NCBI GenBank assembly: GCA_020310875.1
Contig: CM035431.1
Span: forward strand, 16,175,267-16,239,266
Length of the DNA stretch: 64,000 nt
Source: Ceratopteris richardii
Lineage: Eukaryota; Streptophyta; Polypodiopsida; Polypodiales; Pteridaceae
Direction of reading: 5' to 3'
The translations under genes were made by a program, and so were the position numbers. This document shows, in pieces, positions 24,946 through 36,600 of this stretch; position 1 is the first letter of the stretch; each line of letters opens with the position of its first letter. Under the pieces are notes generated by a model. The model did no database searches, was not told the origin of the DNA, and saw only the letters and a program-made list of their open reading frames with translations.

Positions 24946-27900
24946 ATGGCAGAAGCGACAGGTCCGAGCTCACAAGTAGGAATACTTACTGCAGGAATCG
25001 ATGTGGATAGTCTACCTGTGGATGTGCCACCAACTGAACGACCTGTGGAGCTGCAACACCTTCAGCAGATCCCGGTACCGGATCCACCCACAGGGATCAC
25101 AGAAAGAGTCCATGCCAATTCTCATTGGTTCAATGGCATGCCAGGTCCATTAGGAGAGGCCAAGTATATATGGGAGTCTAAGTGCGAGTATGACAGATCA
25201 TGGGTTCGATTCCAATTTTTCTCCAAGGAGTTTGAGACTCTACAGAACACTGAGGATCTCCAGACCATATGGCAACATGCAGGGCTAGCAGAATACTTTG
25301 AAGCACCACTACCTAAACCGGATCTCCTCCGATGCTATTATTTGGTCTCCACATTACAAGCTAATGAAGAAAAGGACAAACCAGGATCATTTGTTCTTCC
25401 TTCCTTGCTGGGAAACAACGAGTTAAAGAGGTTTGAACTTACTGTGGAGTTGGTGAGCGCTGCTTTGAATATGCACGGCACACATGTACCTTCTGAGAAG
25501 GATGCTCTCGTTCCTACTAACATGAAGGATAGGAAACTATTGAAGCTTAAAGACATGGAAGCACTCACACCAAACGTGTCCATCCCTCTCCGTATGTGCA
25601 TGCAACATTTTGCTTTCCCTGGCCAAGACCGCTTCACACAACCACACAAAAGAATCTGGTTCGCTCTCTACTTAGCGGAGGCAGGTGCGTTACCAATGAA
25701 GCTGCCGGTATGGATTATAGATCAATTGTATGAAGCAAATAAAAGGTCTTCTAGGAAATTAGTGGTGAACGGTTGCTGTGCAATCACACGCATTATTTAC
25801 CGGTGCCTAGCATACGATGTTCCCATTGAACGTGCCTTAACTTAGGCACAATTACAAATGTCTAAGAAGCTCAAGACGTCCACACATCAATCCAAGCGCA
25901 TGAGGGGTGCGATCCCTTGTGTCCAGACAAGGGAAGTTCTGACTACTCCTGAAGTATCGCCACGAGGGGAGACCACTGTACCTCCCTTTACCATTAGGAT
26001 ACCCAGGTCTGGATCTGAAACTACGACACAAGCTACCCCTTCAGCTCCTCCTGCTCCATCTGAATTTGAATTTGCTACAACTGGAGATGCTGAAGGAATG
26101 GATCCCCAGGACTTTGAAGCATTCTTACAAAGTACACAACTCTCTGATGTAGAGTTTTATTCAGATGCAGAAGAACAAGGCACATCTTCACAAAGAAGAA
26201 GAAAATCTACAGACGGCCGCCATGTACATTGGAGTGACGCTCAGCAAGGTCAACAACAAGGACACCTAGAAGAAGAAGGAGCATATGAAGACGAGACCAC
26301 TAAAGCCCCAGCCTATACAGCAGAACTCCGAAGGCTGTATCAAATTATGGAACGAGTGCGATCGCAACAACTGCTCACCGAACATAGCAGTAGAGTACTC
26401 ATGACTCAGCTGTTGGAAGAAGAAGGAGTTGACTCAGAATAAAGTGAAGGTCTCTTATTGATGGCAGAAACATATGGGGTAGTAGAAGCAGTGCGGACCG
26501 CCATTAGGAGGTCTCCAGTTCAATATGATCCACGAAGATTCCAGACACGACCACGCTCAGGTAAGAATATCCAGATCCCCATTACAACGGCAGAAGGGCC
26601 AATTATTACATCCGAACCCATCAGGACAACCTCCCAAGCAACAGAAACTGCTAGCCAAGAGCACCCAGTCACCCATGAGGAATCCACCGAGCCACTACCA
26701 CCCACACCCCCACCATTGCCTCCTAGAGCAGAAACCGTGGAAATCACCTCGACCACTCAACCCACCGAACCAACCTTCATCTTCCATACTCCCATCTCTA
26801 GTTCAACCCTATTCTCCACCTCTGATAACCCAATCTATGAAGCAACCCCCATCACTACACAATCCACCGAATCGCTCATAGAGCCTTCCCTAGGACAACC
26901 ATCCCCCATGCCCTCAGCCATAGGTCATCCTGACCCTAGATCCATATTCATGGGTTTCCCTGCTACCACGCAACCCTTCATGCCCTCCTCAGCTCTACAA
27001 CCTCAACCCCCTACCTCCATCTCTCCACTTCTCCAATCCCTCCATAACTTCCTTGCTAGAACTTTTCAACCCACGTCTCAACCATTCCCTTTATTTTCAG
27101 CTCCCCACCCCACTTCTCATCTATTCACCACTTTCACACACACACCACCTACCATTCCAATGTATATGGTAGACCCCACACTCGCACCCACTCCTGAAAG
27201 TATGGACATTTCACCACCCACGGCACCTCCCCCTCCCCCCACGCTTCCACCTCCTCCCATTCCCCCTCCACCAATTTCACCCACACACACGTCTTCAATA
27301 GACACATCTTTCACTCTTCCCCTTCCCCAATTCCCTTCCCATGCATCTTCCATTGTAAACACCACCCCCTCATCTATAGGAAATGCATTGGACACCATGC
27401 TAGCTTGTATATCAAACTTAAGGACAGATTACAATCAGCTCCAGCAACAGAATGAACGCCTGCAAGAGCACTCGGAGACACTACAACATCGCCTTGCTGC
27501 ACTAGAGGAGGAAAATGCTCGCCTCCACACACAATTCCAAACTCTCCAAGAGGCTCATAGCATATTGGAGGTACAATTACAGAACACAGATCAGGAAGCA
27601 ATACAAGTGGTAGAACGTCATCTACCGACACAGCTGGAACGCAATTCAAAGCTTTAGCAAAATATGGCCCTACTCAAGCGACATCTTGCTGCCGCTCATG
27701 AAGAGAATCGATGCCTGCACTTACAAAATCAGGAAAACCTAGAAGCAGCTATCGAAAGCACACCTGGGGCACCCATCAGCCCATCAAAGTTTCAAGCAGT
27801 GACCCCCGACAATATCAAGATCATATTGGAAGACTATGCCATGCTGCTTGAAGCACATGACCTGCTATCAGAGGAACTGGGTCAACTGAAGCAGAAACAC

Positions 27901-29229
27901 CGAAAAGAAACAACAGCAGCCTCTCAAACCACCTCCTCCACGGCTTCACTTCTCACAGACTCAGAGGCCTTAAAAGATCTCCAGAAACAGGTCACCGAAT
28001 TGCAAGCATGCCTACTACAATATGAGAGACCACCTTCCCCTCCAGAGGCTCCCACCGACGAAGAAGTAGTACAAATTCCTGTGGAACAGACATTTGAAGA
28101 AGAATACGACCCACAACCCTTCCCAGGAGGCCAACAAACGGAAGAAGCTCAGGACACATTCGAAGCACCACGACCTCCATGGCTACGTCAAGTGGAGGAA
28201 ATCGGGAGTTCTCACGAAGAGCGCACAGTAGTGCAAAATCTGGCCATGAGGGTCATAGAGGAAACTGTGCTACAATCTGCTTACTTCAAGAACCTGTCAT
28301 CGAGACGCCTTATCCTCTCATCTGAACTCCAATACAGGCCTTATTATATTATCCTGGCTGATTATAATGCAGAAATACAGAGAGTCATGGGTAAGATTCC
28401 TACCTTTGCTACCCAATTTCAACCCGAAGACCTTCCTCCAGAGGTGCAAAAAGGCAAAATTCGTCAACCCACCTGGCGGCAGAAACTTCTAGAGACATAT
28501 CCAGAAATGCTACGCACATGGAACAACGCGCCTTTACATCTCCTATACAATCCATGCTACGGTCCAGTTCCACGTCGCAAGTCTTGGAAGGCATTCAATA
28601 TCAAAGTGCAGAACAACGCGCAATGCAAGGAATGGCTAAACTACCCGTACATTGCGCCACCACAGGGACCACCGTCGGTAGCATACATGATGGGAACAAT
28701 TCAACATTGGATGCCGCGATTGAAGCCCATGCCAGATGTGGCAGCTCAAATGATGCTTAAGATTTTAGATATGATGCAGGTAGTCCTGAAAACCTTTAGA
28801 AATGCAGCCGCACCACAGGTACGTCTACCGGGGTTTACCAATGGAAATTATGATTTGGTGTATGACATGAGCACCACCCCCAGTATTCGTGTGGCTTACG
28901 CCTGGCATGCACGCATCAAATACCTCCCTGCATGTTACAAACAGACCTTCGAAGAAATGTTCAGATCAGGTTTCTGGGAGTATCACTCGGAGATCTTCGC
29001 ACCGAAGCCAACACACCTGCTCCATCTCTTTGCTTGTGAACAAGCAATGTACTCTGAGTACTACACCACACCGCAACCAGAGGTCCCTGGCGCAATAAAT
29101 TGGGATGCATTGGAAGCTGATCTAGCAAGAGGCTTAAGGATAGGAGAACACGAACTTGCCACCAATGTCATCCAATACTATATCGACCACCCGATAGAAC
29201 AGAGGTCTGTCAGGTGCGACAGACGCTAG
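24946..29229 (+). pseudogene. Third ORF of G1 (~1,427 codons), with nonsense codons
   Basis: Function unknown. Collinear over its full length with the intact 1,414-residue ORF of G2. The N-terminal domain (24946-25845) carries LRMCMQHFAFPGQDRFTQPH and GCCAITRIIYRCLAYDVP. A Pro/Ser/Thr-rich linker (~26560-27370), a coiled coil (~27400-27780) and a C-terminal domain (~28170-29220, with LLETYPEMLRTW and IRVAYAWHARIKYLPACYKQ) follow. Three nonsense codons interrupt it (25843, 26440, 27655), yet all parts remain in one frame and the length differences from G2 are multiples of three, so the frame was probably maintained by selection until recently. The stop at 29227-29229 abuts the polypurine tract. 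No signal peptide or membrane segment is apparent. Confidence 0.85.
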
Positions 29230-29240
29230 GAAGGGGGGCG
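29228..29240 (+). promoter_or_regulatory. Polypurine tract of G1
   Basis: AGGAAGGGGGGCG directly before the 3' LTR start TGTTGG; it overlaps the third-ORF stop codon. Confidence 0.8.
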
Positions 29241-29851
29241 TGTTGGCATACAAGTCAGATGAAGAGCATACTAGCGCAACGGAGGAGTCATGCATAATAC
29301 GGCAACAAGGCCCAATCATTTTTTCCATGGACCATTTACAACTCAAGTGATTTTAATCACTACACAAACATTGTAAATTCCGTTTTTGGTAGAATAGACT
29401 CCATTTTGTGCAAGCCGAGGAGTCCTCGAGCTTGAGGAGTATTAGAACTAGCTACATATCAATTTTCATAATTTTTAGACTCTGTTTGAGCCCTCAAATA
29501 GGCTCTAGAACCTAATTTTTAACTAGGCCGGACACTAGGTCTGGACAAGACCAAAGCTAGTTAGAAAACTATAAAAAGAGCTAGAGAGCTCATTTTTGAG
29601 GTTAGATTGTTTGTGAACTGAGCTTATGTAAGAGACTTTTTGACTAATGCAAAGAACTCCATTGTTCCTCTCCTTGTTCTTGCCTTGTGTGCGTGTGTGT
29701 GTGTATGTGTGTGCATGCTTGTGTGCTTCTCACTCACACACTTGTGCCTTCACTTGCTCATAGTCTTCATACTAGTCCTCACGTCTCCACGGATTGACAA
29801 TTATGAGATGAATCTTCTCACGTTGGTACTCACCATTGTGCTAGACTGACA
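29241..29851 (+). repeat. 3' LTR of G1
   Basis: Same length as the 5' LTR and ~99% identical by eye; ends CTAGACTGACA, followed by CAAGC. Confidence 0.92.
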
Positions 29852-29866
29852 CAAGCTATGTGGAAA

Positions 29867-31667
29867 TCACTCCACAAAAGGAAGTAAGCCCAAAGCTTTG
29901 CGGAAAGCTTCAAACTTCTCCCAGAGCCTTCGTGAAAAGGTCTCCAATGTTCTCCTGCGTGGGAACATATGCCAAGCTGATCTCCCCAGCAGAGAACCTC
30001 TCCCTGACATAGTGATAATGCACCTCAATGTGCTTAGTGCGAGCATGGAACACAGGGTTCCTTGCAACTGCCAATGCGCTTTGACTGTCAGTGAAGATGG
30101 TGGTGGAAGAAGACTGGCCAACACCCAAATAAGCCATAAGGCGTCTGAGCCACACACACTCAGCAGTCGCTGTGCAATCTGCCCTATACTCAGCCTCACA
30201 ACTGGAAGTGGCCACAGTAGGCTGCTTCTTGCTCAACCAAGATATACATGAGCTACCAAGCATGAAGCAAAAACCACTGGTGGACACACGAGTGTCATAG
30301 CAACCAGCCCAATCTGAGTCAGAAAAAACATGCAAATCTGGCGGTAGTGATCCCCCCTTGGGATAAAACAACCCAAGTAGCCGAGTACCACTCAAGTAGC
30401 AAAAGATGCGCTTAACCACTTTCCAATGCGTGACTCCTGGGCAATGCATAAACCTGCTCATCTGTGAGATAGCAAACTGAATATCTGGCCGAGTAATGCA
30501 TAAGTAAATCAAGCATCCAACAGCCTGCTGATAGAGAACAGCATCAAATGCATCTCGAGCGTCATGAAGACTCAATCGTAAACCTGTCTCCATAGGAGTG
30601 GCAATAGGCTTATAGTCTTCAAGGCCAAAACGCTGCAATAATGTGTCAATATATTTCGTTTGACACAAAGCCATTCCACCATCAACGTGCATAAACTGAA
30701 TGCCCAAATAGTGATGCAAATGCCCCAAATCAGACATCTCAAATGAGGCATGCAAATCAGCCTTAAAATCAGCAATATGTGTCTCAATAGGACCAGTGAG
30801 CAGCATGTCATCAACATAGACAACAATGATCAGAAGCACATCATTAGCATGTTTAACATATAAGGTGCTTTCAGTTGGACTGTTCTCAAAACCGTGTGCA
30901 ATCAGATAGCCATGTATCTTCTCATACCAAGCACGTGGTGCTTGCTTTAAACCATATAATGCCTTCTTTAACCTGCAAACCTGGTTTTCATGCCCTTTAT
31001 GCACAAAGCCACGGGGCTGAAAAACATACACTTCTTCATGCAAGTCACCATTCAGAAATGCTGTTTTAATGTCCAACTGATGTACATTCCAACCATGATG
31101 GGCTGCAAGTGCACAAATGCTCCGAACAGTAGTCATACGGCATGTAGGTGCAAAGGTCTCATCAAAATCAATGCCTCTTTCCTGTGCATAAGCCTTTGCA
31201 ACAAGCCTAGCCTTATACCTGTCAACTGTACCATCAGGTTTACGCTTCAGCTTGTATACCCACTTAGTGCCAATGGCCTTCTTGCCAGGAGGCAAGTCAC
31301 ATAAAGACCATGTACCATTCTTCATTATAGCATTATATTCAGATTGCATAGAAGCCATCCAATTTTCTGAATTTTGTGCTTCATCAAAAGAAACTGGCTC
31401 ATTCTCATCACAGAGACTAGATGCAGCCATAGCATAGCAATCTGATGCAAAGGAGGCACTATGAGAGCCTGAACGAGTACGATATAACAAAGGTGCATCT
31501 AATTTGCTGTCACGCAAAGTCTGCACCAACCATTTTGGCATAGTTTTTGCCTGCTCAATATCAGCTCTCTCATCAACAAGTGCATCATGTAAATTTGCAT
31601 CAGAAATGGAATGATCTGCATCATCATATGAAACCTGCAAAGCCTGAGAAGTTGCCTCATTAGGACC
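29867..31667 (-). pseudogene. RT-RNase H part of copia C1 polyprotein
   Basis: Minus-strand open frame from 31667 down to 29910, then after a small indel (around 29910-29920) a second frame to the stop near 29867. It encodes a copia reverse transcriptase (GTKWVYKLKRKPDGT, HQLDIKTAFLNGDL, KKALYGLKQAPRAW, VVYVDDMLLTG) and RNase H (FSDSDWAGC, SKKQPTVATSSCEAEY, HARTKHIEVHYHYVRE, IGDLFTKALG). The part N-terminal to the RT is cut at 31667 by the boundary interpreted as the G3 LTR. Apart from the C-terminal indel the frame is open. Confidence 0.9.
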
Positions 31668-32342
31668 ATGTTAGCCCACAAAATGGTTGGTTTTTATGTA
31701 CTAATATGTTTCTATTTGGCAAGAGAATATGTTTGATGTCAGGTACTTGACAAGTTGATCAAATGGTTGATATGAAGTATTTGGAGATTCATGACGACAT
31801 AGTGGGAGTCTGATTGGTCTCATGGTGTGCCATGCTTGCTTCCGGAGGTGGTCGAATGTCACTTCTCGTTGGAAGGAGGATGCGCATCCTTTGGTGTGAA
31901 GAGCACGCATAAGAGCTTTGGGGTGTACACACACTATACGGAAGCCAGGGGTCGGTAAAGAAAAGGAAGAAGAAGAACTTGCTTCCGATCTGGATCATGT
32001 TACAGATGCAAAGCTCGAAGGATGTGTCAGCTGCAAGGAGCGCGTGTCAATCCATCTATGACATATAAAGAAGATACGACAACTCTGAAGGGGAGTGCAA
32101 GTGTGAAGGGAGATAGTGCACATCCATGTTTTGGCAAATGATGATGAACAGAGAAGAACGAATGGGGGTTTTGGTTGCTCTAGCCTCATTGGATGCTTTT
32201 CGGAGCTTTGTGCATTAGAGTCCGCTACACATGCCTTCTTCCATTCCAAAAAATTAATGAAGAAGACAACAAGGAGGGGGCAGGTCCGTTTTTTGCAGCT
32301 CTGACGAGAGAAGCGGACAAGGATGCTGAATGGGGGGGGTAC
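31668..32342 (+). repeat. Putative 5' LTR of G3, left part
   Basis: TGTTAGCCC start; ACATATAAAG near 32060 could be its TATA box. It is interrupted by C2 at 32343; the last five bases GGTAC are the C2 target duplication. Confidence 0.5.
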
Positions 32343-33375
32343 TGTTGCGAACATTTGTTTTATGTAGGGTACAAGTTTCAAATTATGTAAATACCTTTTG
32401 GAAGTCTTCAAATACTTCAAGAAGGCTCATATTATTCATAAAATGTAGCAAAAATACCACGTGAGTTCTAGAACATGGTGAGTCAAATTAGTGAGTCACA
32501 AGGGAGCTTCAGTGGTGTCCTAGTGGAAGGTCGATGTGGCTAGTTCTCAAAGTACATCAATACTTTGCTTATTTGAGCACTTGAGTCATGTAATACCTCC
32601 ATCCAAGTGTCTACCACGAATTTAGATGTATTAGGAAGGTTTTAGATTAGTTTCCCATGCTATAAAAAGAGGAGAAAAGTCGTGATCTTGTGGGATGTCC
32701 AAGAGAGTCATATGTGTATCTCTACACTGCTGTAGTTTTGTATGCAGAGATTGCAGAGCTTGTATCTCCCTCATTATATATCCAAATTACTTGTTTGATA
32801 GCTCATTGGAAAGCTCTTACTGCCTACTTTCTTCCTGTAAATTTTCATAATCATTGGATTTGTGAGCTGAGAGCAATACTCTCTGCAAGTAGTGTGTGTT
32901 CTCTGTTTTTTATCCCTGCTGAAGGTCTCCATTAAACCTCAAACTTGCAGAGGTCATATTTCCTTGTGTATGTATCCAAATCATGTGTTCTTTGGCTTGT
33001 TAGAAAGCTCGTTGAGTCTACTTGTATTCTGGAAAGTTTCAAAGTCATTGGAGTTGTGGGTTAAGAGCAGTAGTCTCTGCAAGTGATGTGTGTCCTCAGG
33101 TTCATCTCTGTTTCAAGGTCTCCATTAAAGCTGCATATTGCAGAGGTCATAGCTCATTGTGTATTTATCCATTTGAGGTGTTCTATATCTTGTTGGAAAG
33201 CTCTTAGAGTCTAGTTTATGTGTGTGAAACAGTTTTAGAAAATTCCAAGTGAGTAAAGAGAAATTTTCTCTGCAAGAAAATTGGTCTGTGCATACAAGTT
33301 TGTGAAAAAGTCAACTAGGTCCTGTTGGGTTTCACCTACTTCTAGCTGTACTTTGGAGATCAATAAACTTCAACA
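32343..33375 (+). repeat. 5' LTR of copia C2
   Basis: Runs TGTTGCGAAC to CTTCAACA. TATAAAAAGA at 32661-32670. The R-U5 part is built of about three diverged units of ~193 bp beginning at TATCC (32779, 32974, 33166), each with a GGAAAGCTC-like block. Confidence 0.93.
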
Positions 33376-33376
33376 T

Positions 33377-33388
33377 TGGTATCAGAGC
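33377..33388 (+). promoter_or_regulatory. Primer-binding site of C2 (initiator tRNA-Met)
   Basis: TGGTATCAGAGC, one base after the LTR end, complementary to the 3' end of plant initiator tRNA-Met; the standard copia primer site. Confidence 0.9.
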
Positions 33389-33623
33389 AAGTACTTGGAG
33401 GCTTGGAGAAGGTTATCATACCTTGACGAAGAATTTGAAGCTATCAAGGAAGCAGTTCATCATCAACACTACACAAAGGTAGAAGAAGATTGCAAGGAGG
33501 CATCTGAAGCAACATCCAAGCAAAGAAAGGTGCACATACCTCATTTACAAGGTAAATATTATATTTATTCTCATCACACACATTGGAAAGGAGGCTTAAA
33601 GGAGGAAGCTTAGCATTTGTATT

Positions 33624-36600
33624 ATGGGAGACCAACATGCACAAATAGAGAAGCTTGATAAGACCAATTATCAAGCATGGAAGTTTAGAATCACAGCATA
33701 CTTGCAAGGTAGAGGCTTGTATGGTTTGATTGACGGCACAGATATCAAACCCACATTACCAGAGGACCCAAATCAGCAACAATTGAGGGAGTTTAGACTT
33801 TGGAATGAGAGAGACAAAAGGGTTATATTCATTTTATCACAAAATATTCAAGATTCAATGGTAGGACACATACAAGATCTAGACACAAGTAGAGATGTTT
33901 GGCTTGCATTGGAAAGGTTGTATGCTACAGGTACAAGAGCAAGGAAGATTCAACTCAAAAATGAGTTGAATAACATAAAGAAAGATACAAGGACATCGGT
34001 CAATGATTACATATTGAAAGTTAAAGAGATTGCAGATCAACTAGGATCAATTCAAACTCATGTGGAGGACGACGACTTGGTTGCACATACTCTCAACGGA
34101 CTCAAAGATGATGAGAGATGGAAACCCTTCATTACTTCAGTTTATGTCAGAGGAGAATTACCAGATTTTGATCAACTTATTGCCCTCATGGTCACGGAGG
34201 AGATGAATCTAAATGGTTCTACTTCAAATCAAAAAGGATCTCAAGGACAAGCTCTTTATGTAGGATCATCAAGAGGTGGAAACAGAGGTGGAAGAGGTTC
34301 AAATAGAGGTCGAGGAAGAAGGAGCGATGATCAAAGGACTTCAAGTGGCTTCTTCAACACAAGAGGAAGAGGAAGATCAAGCGCTAGAGGTACGAGAGGC
34401 TACTACAACTACAACCAAAGACAAAGGAGTGAAGATAATAAGAACAATTGCTATATATGTGGAAGGTATGGACACTATGCCAAAGATTGTTATCAAAATG
34501 AAAATAATCAAGGTGGTAATCGAAGAGGAGGCTATTCAAGAAGAGGTAAACAACAAGGAAATTATGCAGTTGAAGGTAAAAGTGATGATTATGATTCTCT
34601 TCTTATGATGAATGTAGAAACTAAGATGAATTGCAATAGCGATGTATGGTATGTAGATAGTGGTTGTTCTAATCACATGTCTCATGATGCTTCATGGTTT
34701 TCTAATATGCATAATCCGTCATGCAAAGGTCATGTTGAAACAGGAGATGATACAACACATAAGATTATGCAGGTTGGAGATGTTGTTATGCAGGATAAGA
34801 GCAAGACAAATTGCTTGAAGGATGTACTTTATGTTCCAATGATCACTAAGAATTTGATGTCGGTTGGTCAAATGGTAGAAAAAGGTCTGCAAGTGAGATT
34901 TAATCATGCAGATTGCTTCATTGAGGATCCAAAGCAAAGGAGGTTAATTGCTAGAGGTCAAAAACAAGGTAGATTGTTTACATTCAAGGTAAACCCAAAT
35001 CATACAAACTATTTCTCTTATGGTATGCATCGAATAGCAGAGCTTGATCTATGGCACAAAAGGATTGGACACATGAATGTACACAGGTTAAAGGAGCTAT
35101 CAAAGAAGAGGATTGTTGAAGGATTACCTGATCTTACTAAGCAACATATGGTGCATCTTTGTGAAGCATGTCAAATGGGTAAGCAGAGTAGACAACCTTT
35201 CAAGCATTCAAGCTATGTAAGTGATGGTTTGCTAGATCTCATACACACAGATGTGTGGGGACCTACTAAAGAGGCATCCTTGGTTGGTAATAAGTACTAT
35301 GTATCATTCATTGACGATCATAGTAGAATGACATTTGTGTATTTCATTAAACATAAGAGTGAGGTCTTTGATTGTTTCAAGAAGTTCAAATCATTTGTCG
35401 AAAAGCAAACAGGAAGGTATATTAAGAAGCTAAGATCCGATGGAGGGGGAGAGTATTTCTCTCAAGCTTTTACTGATTTTTTGCATGAAGAAGGTATCAA
35501 AAGAGAAGTTACATGCAGGTATACTCCACAACAAAATGGAGTCGCAGAAAGAAGAAACAGAATCATAGCAGAAGCATCTAGAAGCATGCTTAATGATATG
35601 TGTTTGCCTAATTATTTTTGGGCTGAAGCTGTTAGCACAAGTGTTTACATTATGAATAGAGTTCCGACTGCTAGAGTTCATCATTTGACACCATATGAGG
35701 TATGGCATGGAAGGAAACCAAGTGTAAGTCATTTGAAAGTATTTGGCTGTGTATGTTATGTACATGTACCTAGTGAGGTGAGATCTAAACTTGATGCGAA
35801 ATCAGAAAAATGTATATTTATTGGTTATGCAGATACTCAAAGAGGATATAGATGCTATAATCCTCATACCAATAAGGTTGTTGTGTCAAGAGATGTAAAC
35901 TTTGATGAATCACTTTCATGGTATGCAGATAAGAATTGTTTGCAGGTCATGGATGAAAATGAAGAAGGTTTGGTTGAAGGAGATGAATGCATAGTTCAGC
36001 CATCAGGAAGTTTAAATGATGAAAGGAGTGGTTTAGATGAAGAAAGAGGATCACCTTTCAATGGAAGATTAAGGCAAGAGTCACCTCCAAGTGTTAAAAG
36101 TAAAGGTAAACTCAAACTTGTTGAAGTTAATGATGAAGGAGAGGAAATTAGTGATGTATGTGAGTATGGAGAATCATCAAAGGTTCCTAATAAGAAAGGA
36201 AGAGCATCTACATTGGAGGTAAGAAGAACTTCAAGAGTAAGTAAGAAACCTCAAAGGTATACTTATGAATATTTCATGAATACTCATTATGCTTTTATGA
36301 CAAAAGTTGAGCAGGAAAATGAACCCACATGTTATGATGAGGCCAAAGGAGATGAAAAGTGGGAGAAACCAATGAGAGAAGAAATGGAAGCACTACAGGA
36401 TAACAAGACTTGGAATTTAGTTCCAAGTACACCAAAGCAAAAGGTAATTGGTTGCAAGTGGGTTTTTAAGATTAAAAGAAATAGTGATGGTAGTGTGTCT
36501 AGATATAAGGCTAGACTTGTAGCAAAAGGATATAATCAAACTCAAGGTGTGGACTATGAGGAAACATTTAGTCCAGTAGCAAATATGGCAACGGTGAGAA

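Larger units (their letters stand above)
12880..29851 (+). mobile_element. Gypsy element G1, complete but mutated (16,972 bp)
   Basis: LTRs of 611 bp each at 12880-13490 and 29241-29851 differ at about seven positions (~1%). The flanking five bases are TAAGC (12875-12879) and CAAGC (29852-29856), a target duplication with one mismatch. Order: LTR, tRNA-Asp PBS, ~1.9-kb leader with minisatellite, gag-pol (15447-24734), third ORF (24946-29229), polypurine tract, LTR. G1 landed in the 3' untranslated part of copia C1. It carries two frameshifts and at least six nonsense codons, so it is not autonomous now. Closest relative in the window is G2. Confidence 0.92.
12586..31667 (-). mobile_element. 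Copia element C1 (minus strand), split by G1 and G3
   Basis: C1 reads right to left. Its RT-RNase H (31667-29867) is followed by the insertion point of G1 and, beyond G1, by a short 3' untranslated piece (12879-12827), a polypurine tract and a 230-bp LTR (12815-12586). At 31667 the C1 coding sequence stops abruptly at a TGTTA terminus that I interpret as the 5' LTR of G3. The missing gag, protease and integrase of C1 should therefore lie to the right of the window, beyond G3. The span given includes G1 (12880-29851), which is not part of C1. Confidence 0.75.

Noticed and set aside
26520-27398. Antisense Gly/Val-rich frames
   Set aside because: They are reverse reads of the Pro/Ser/Thr-rich linker of the third ORF, where the low complexity removes stops.
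33281-33613. 110-codon frame crossing the C2 LTR end and PBS
   Set aside because: It spans LTR, PBS and leader, is out of frame with gag-pol and has no recognisable content.
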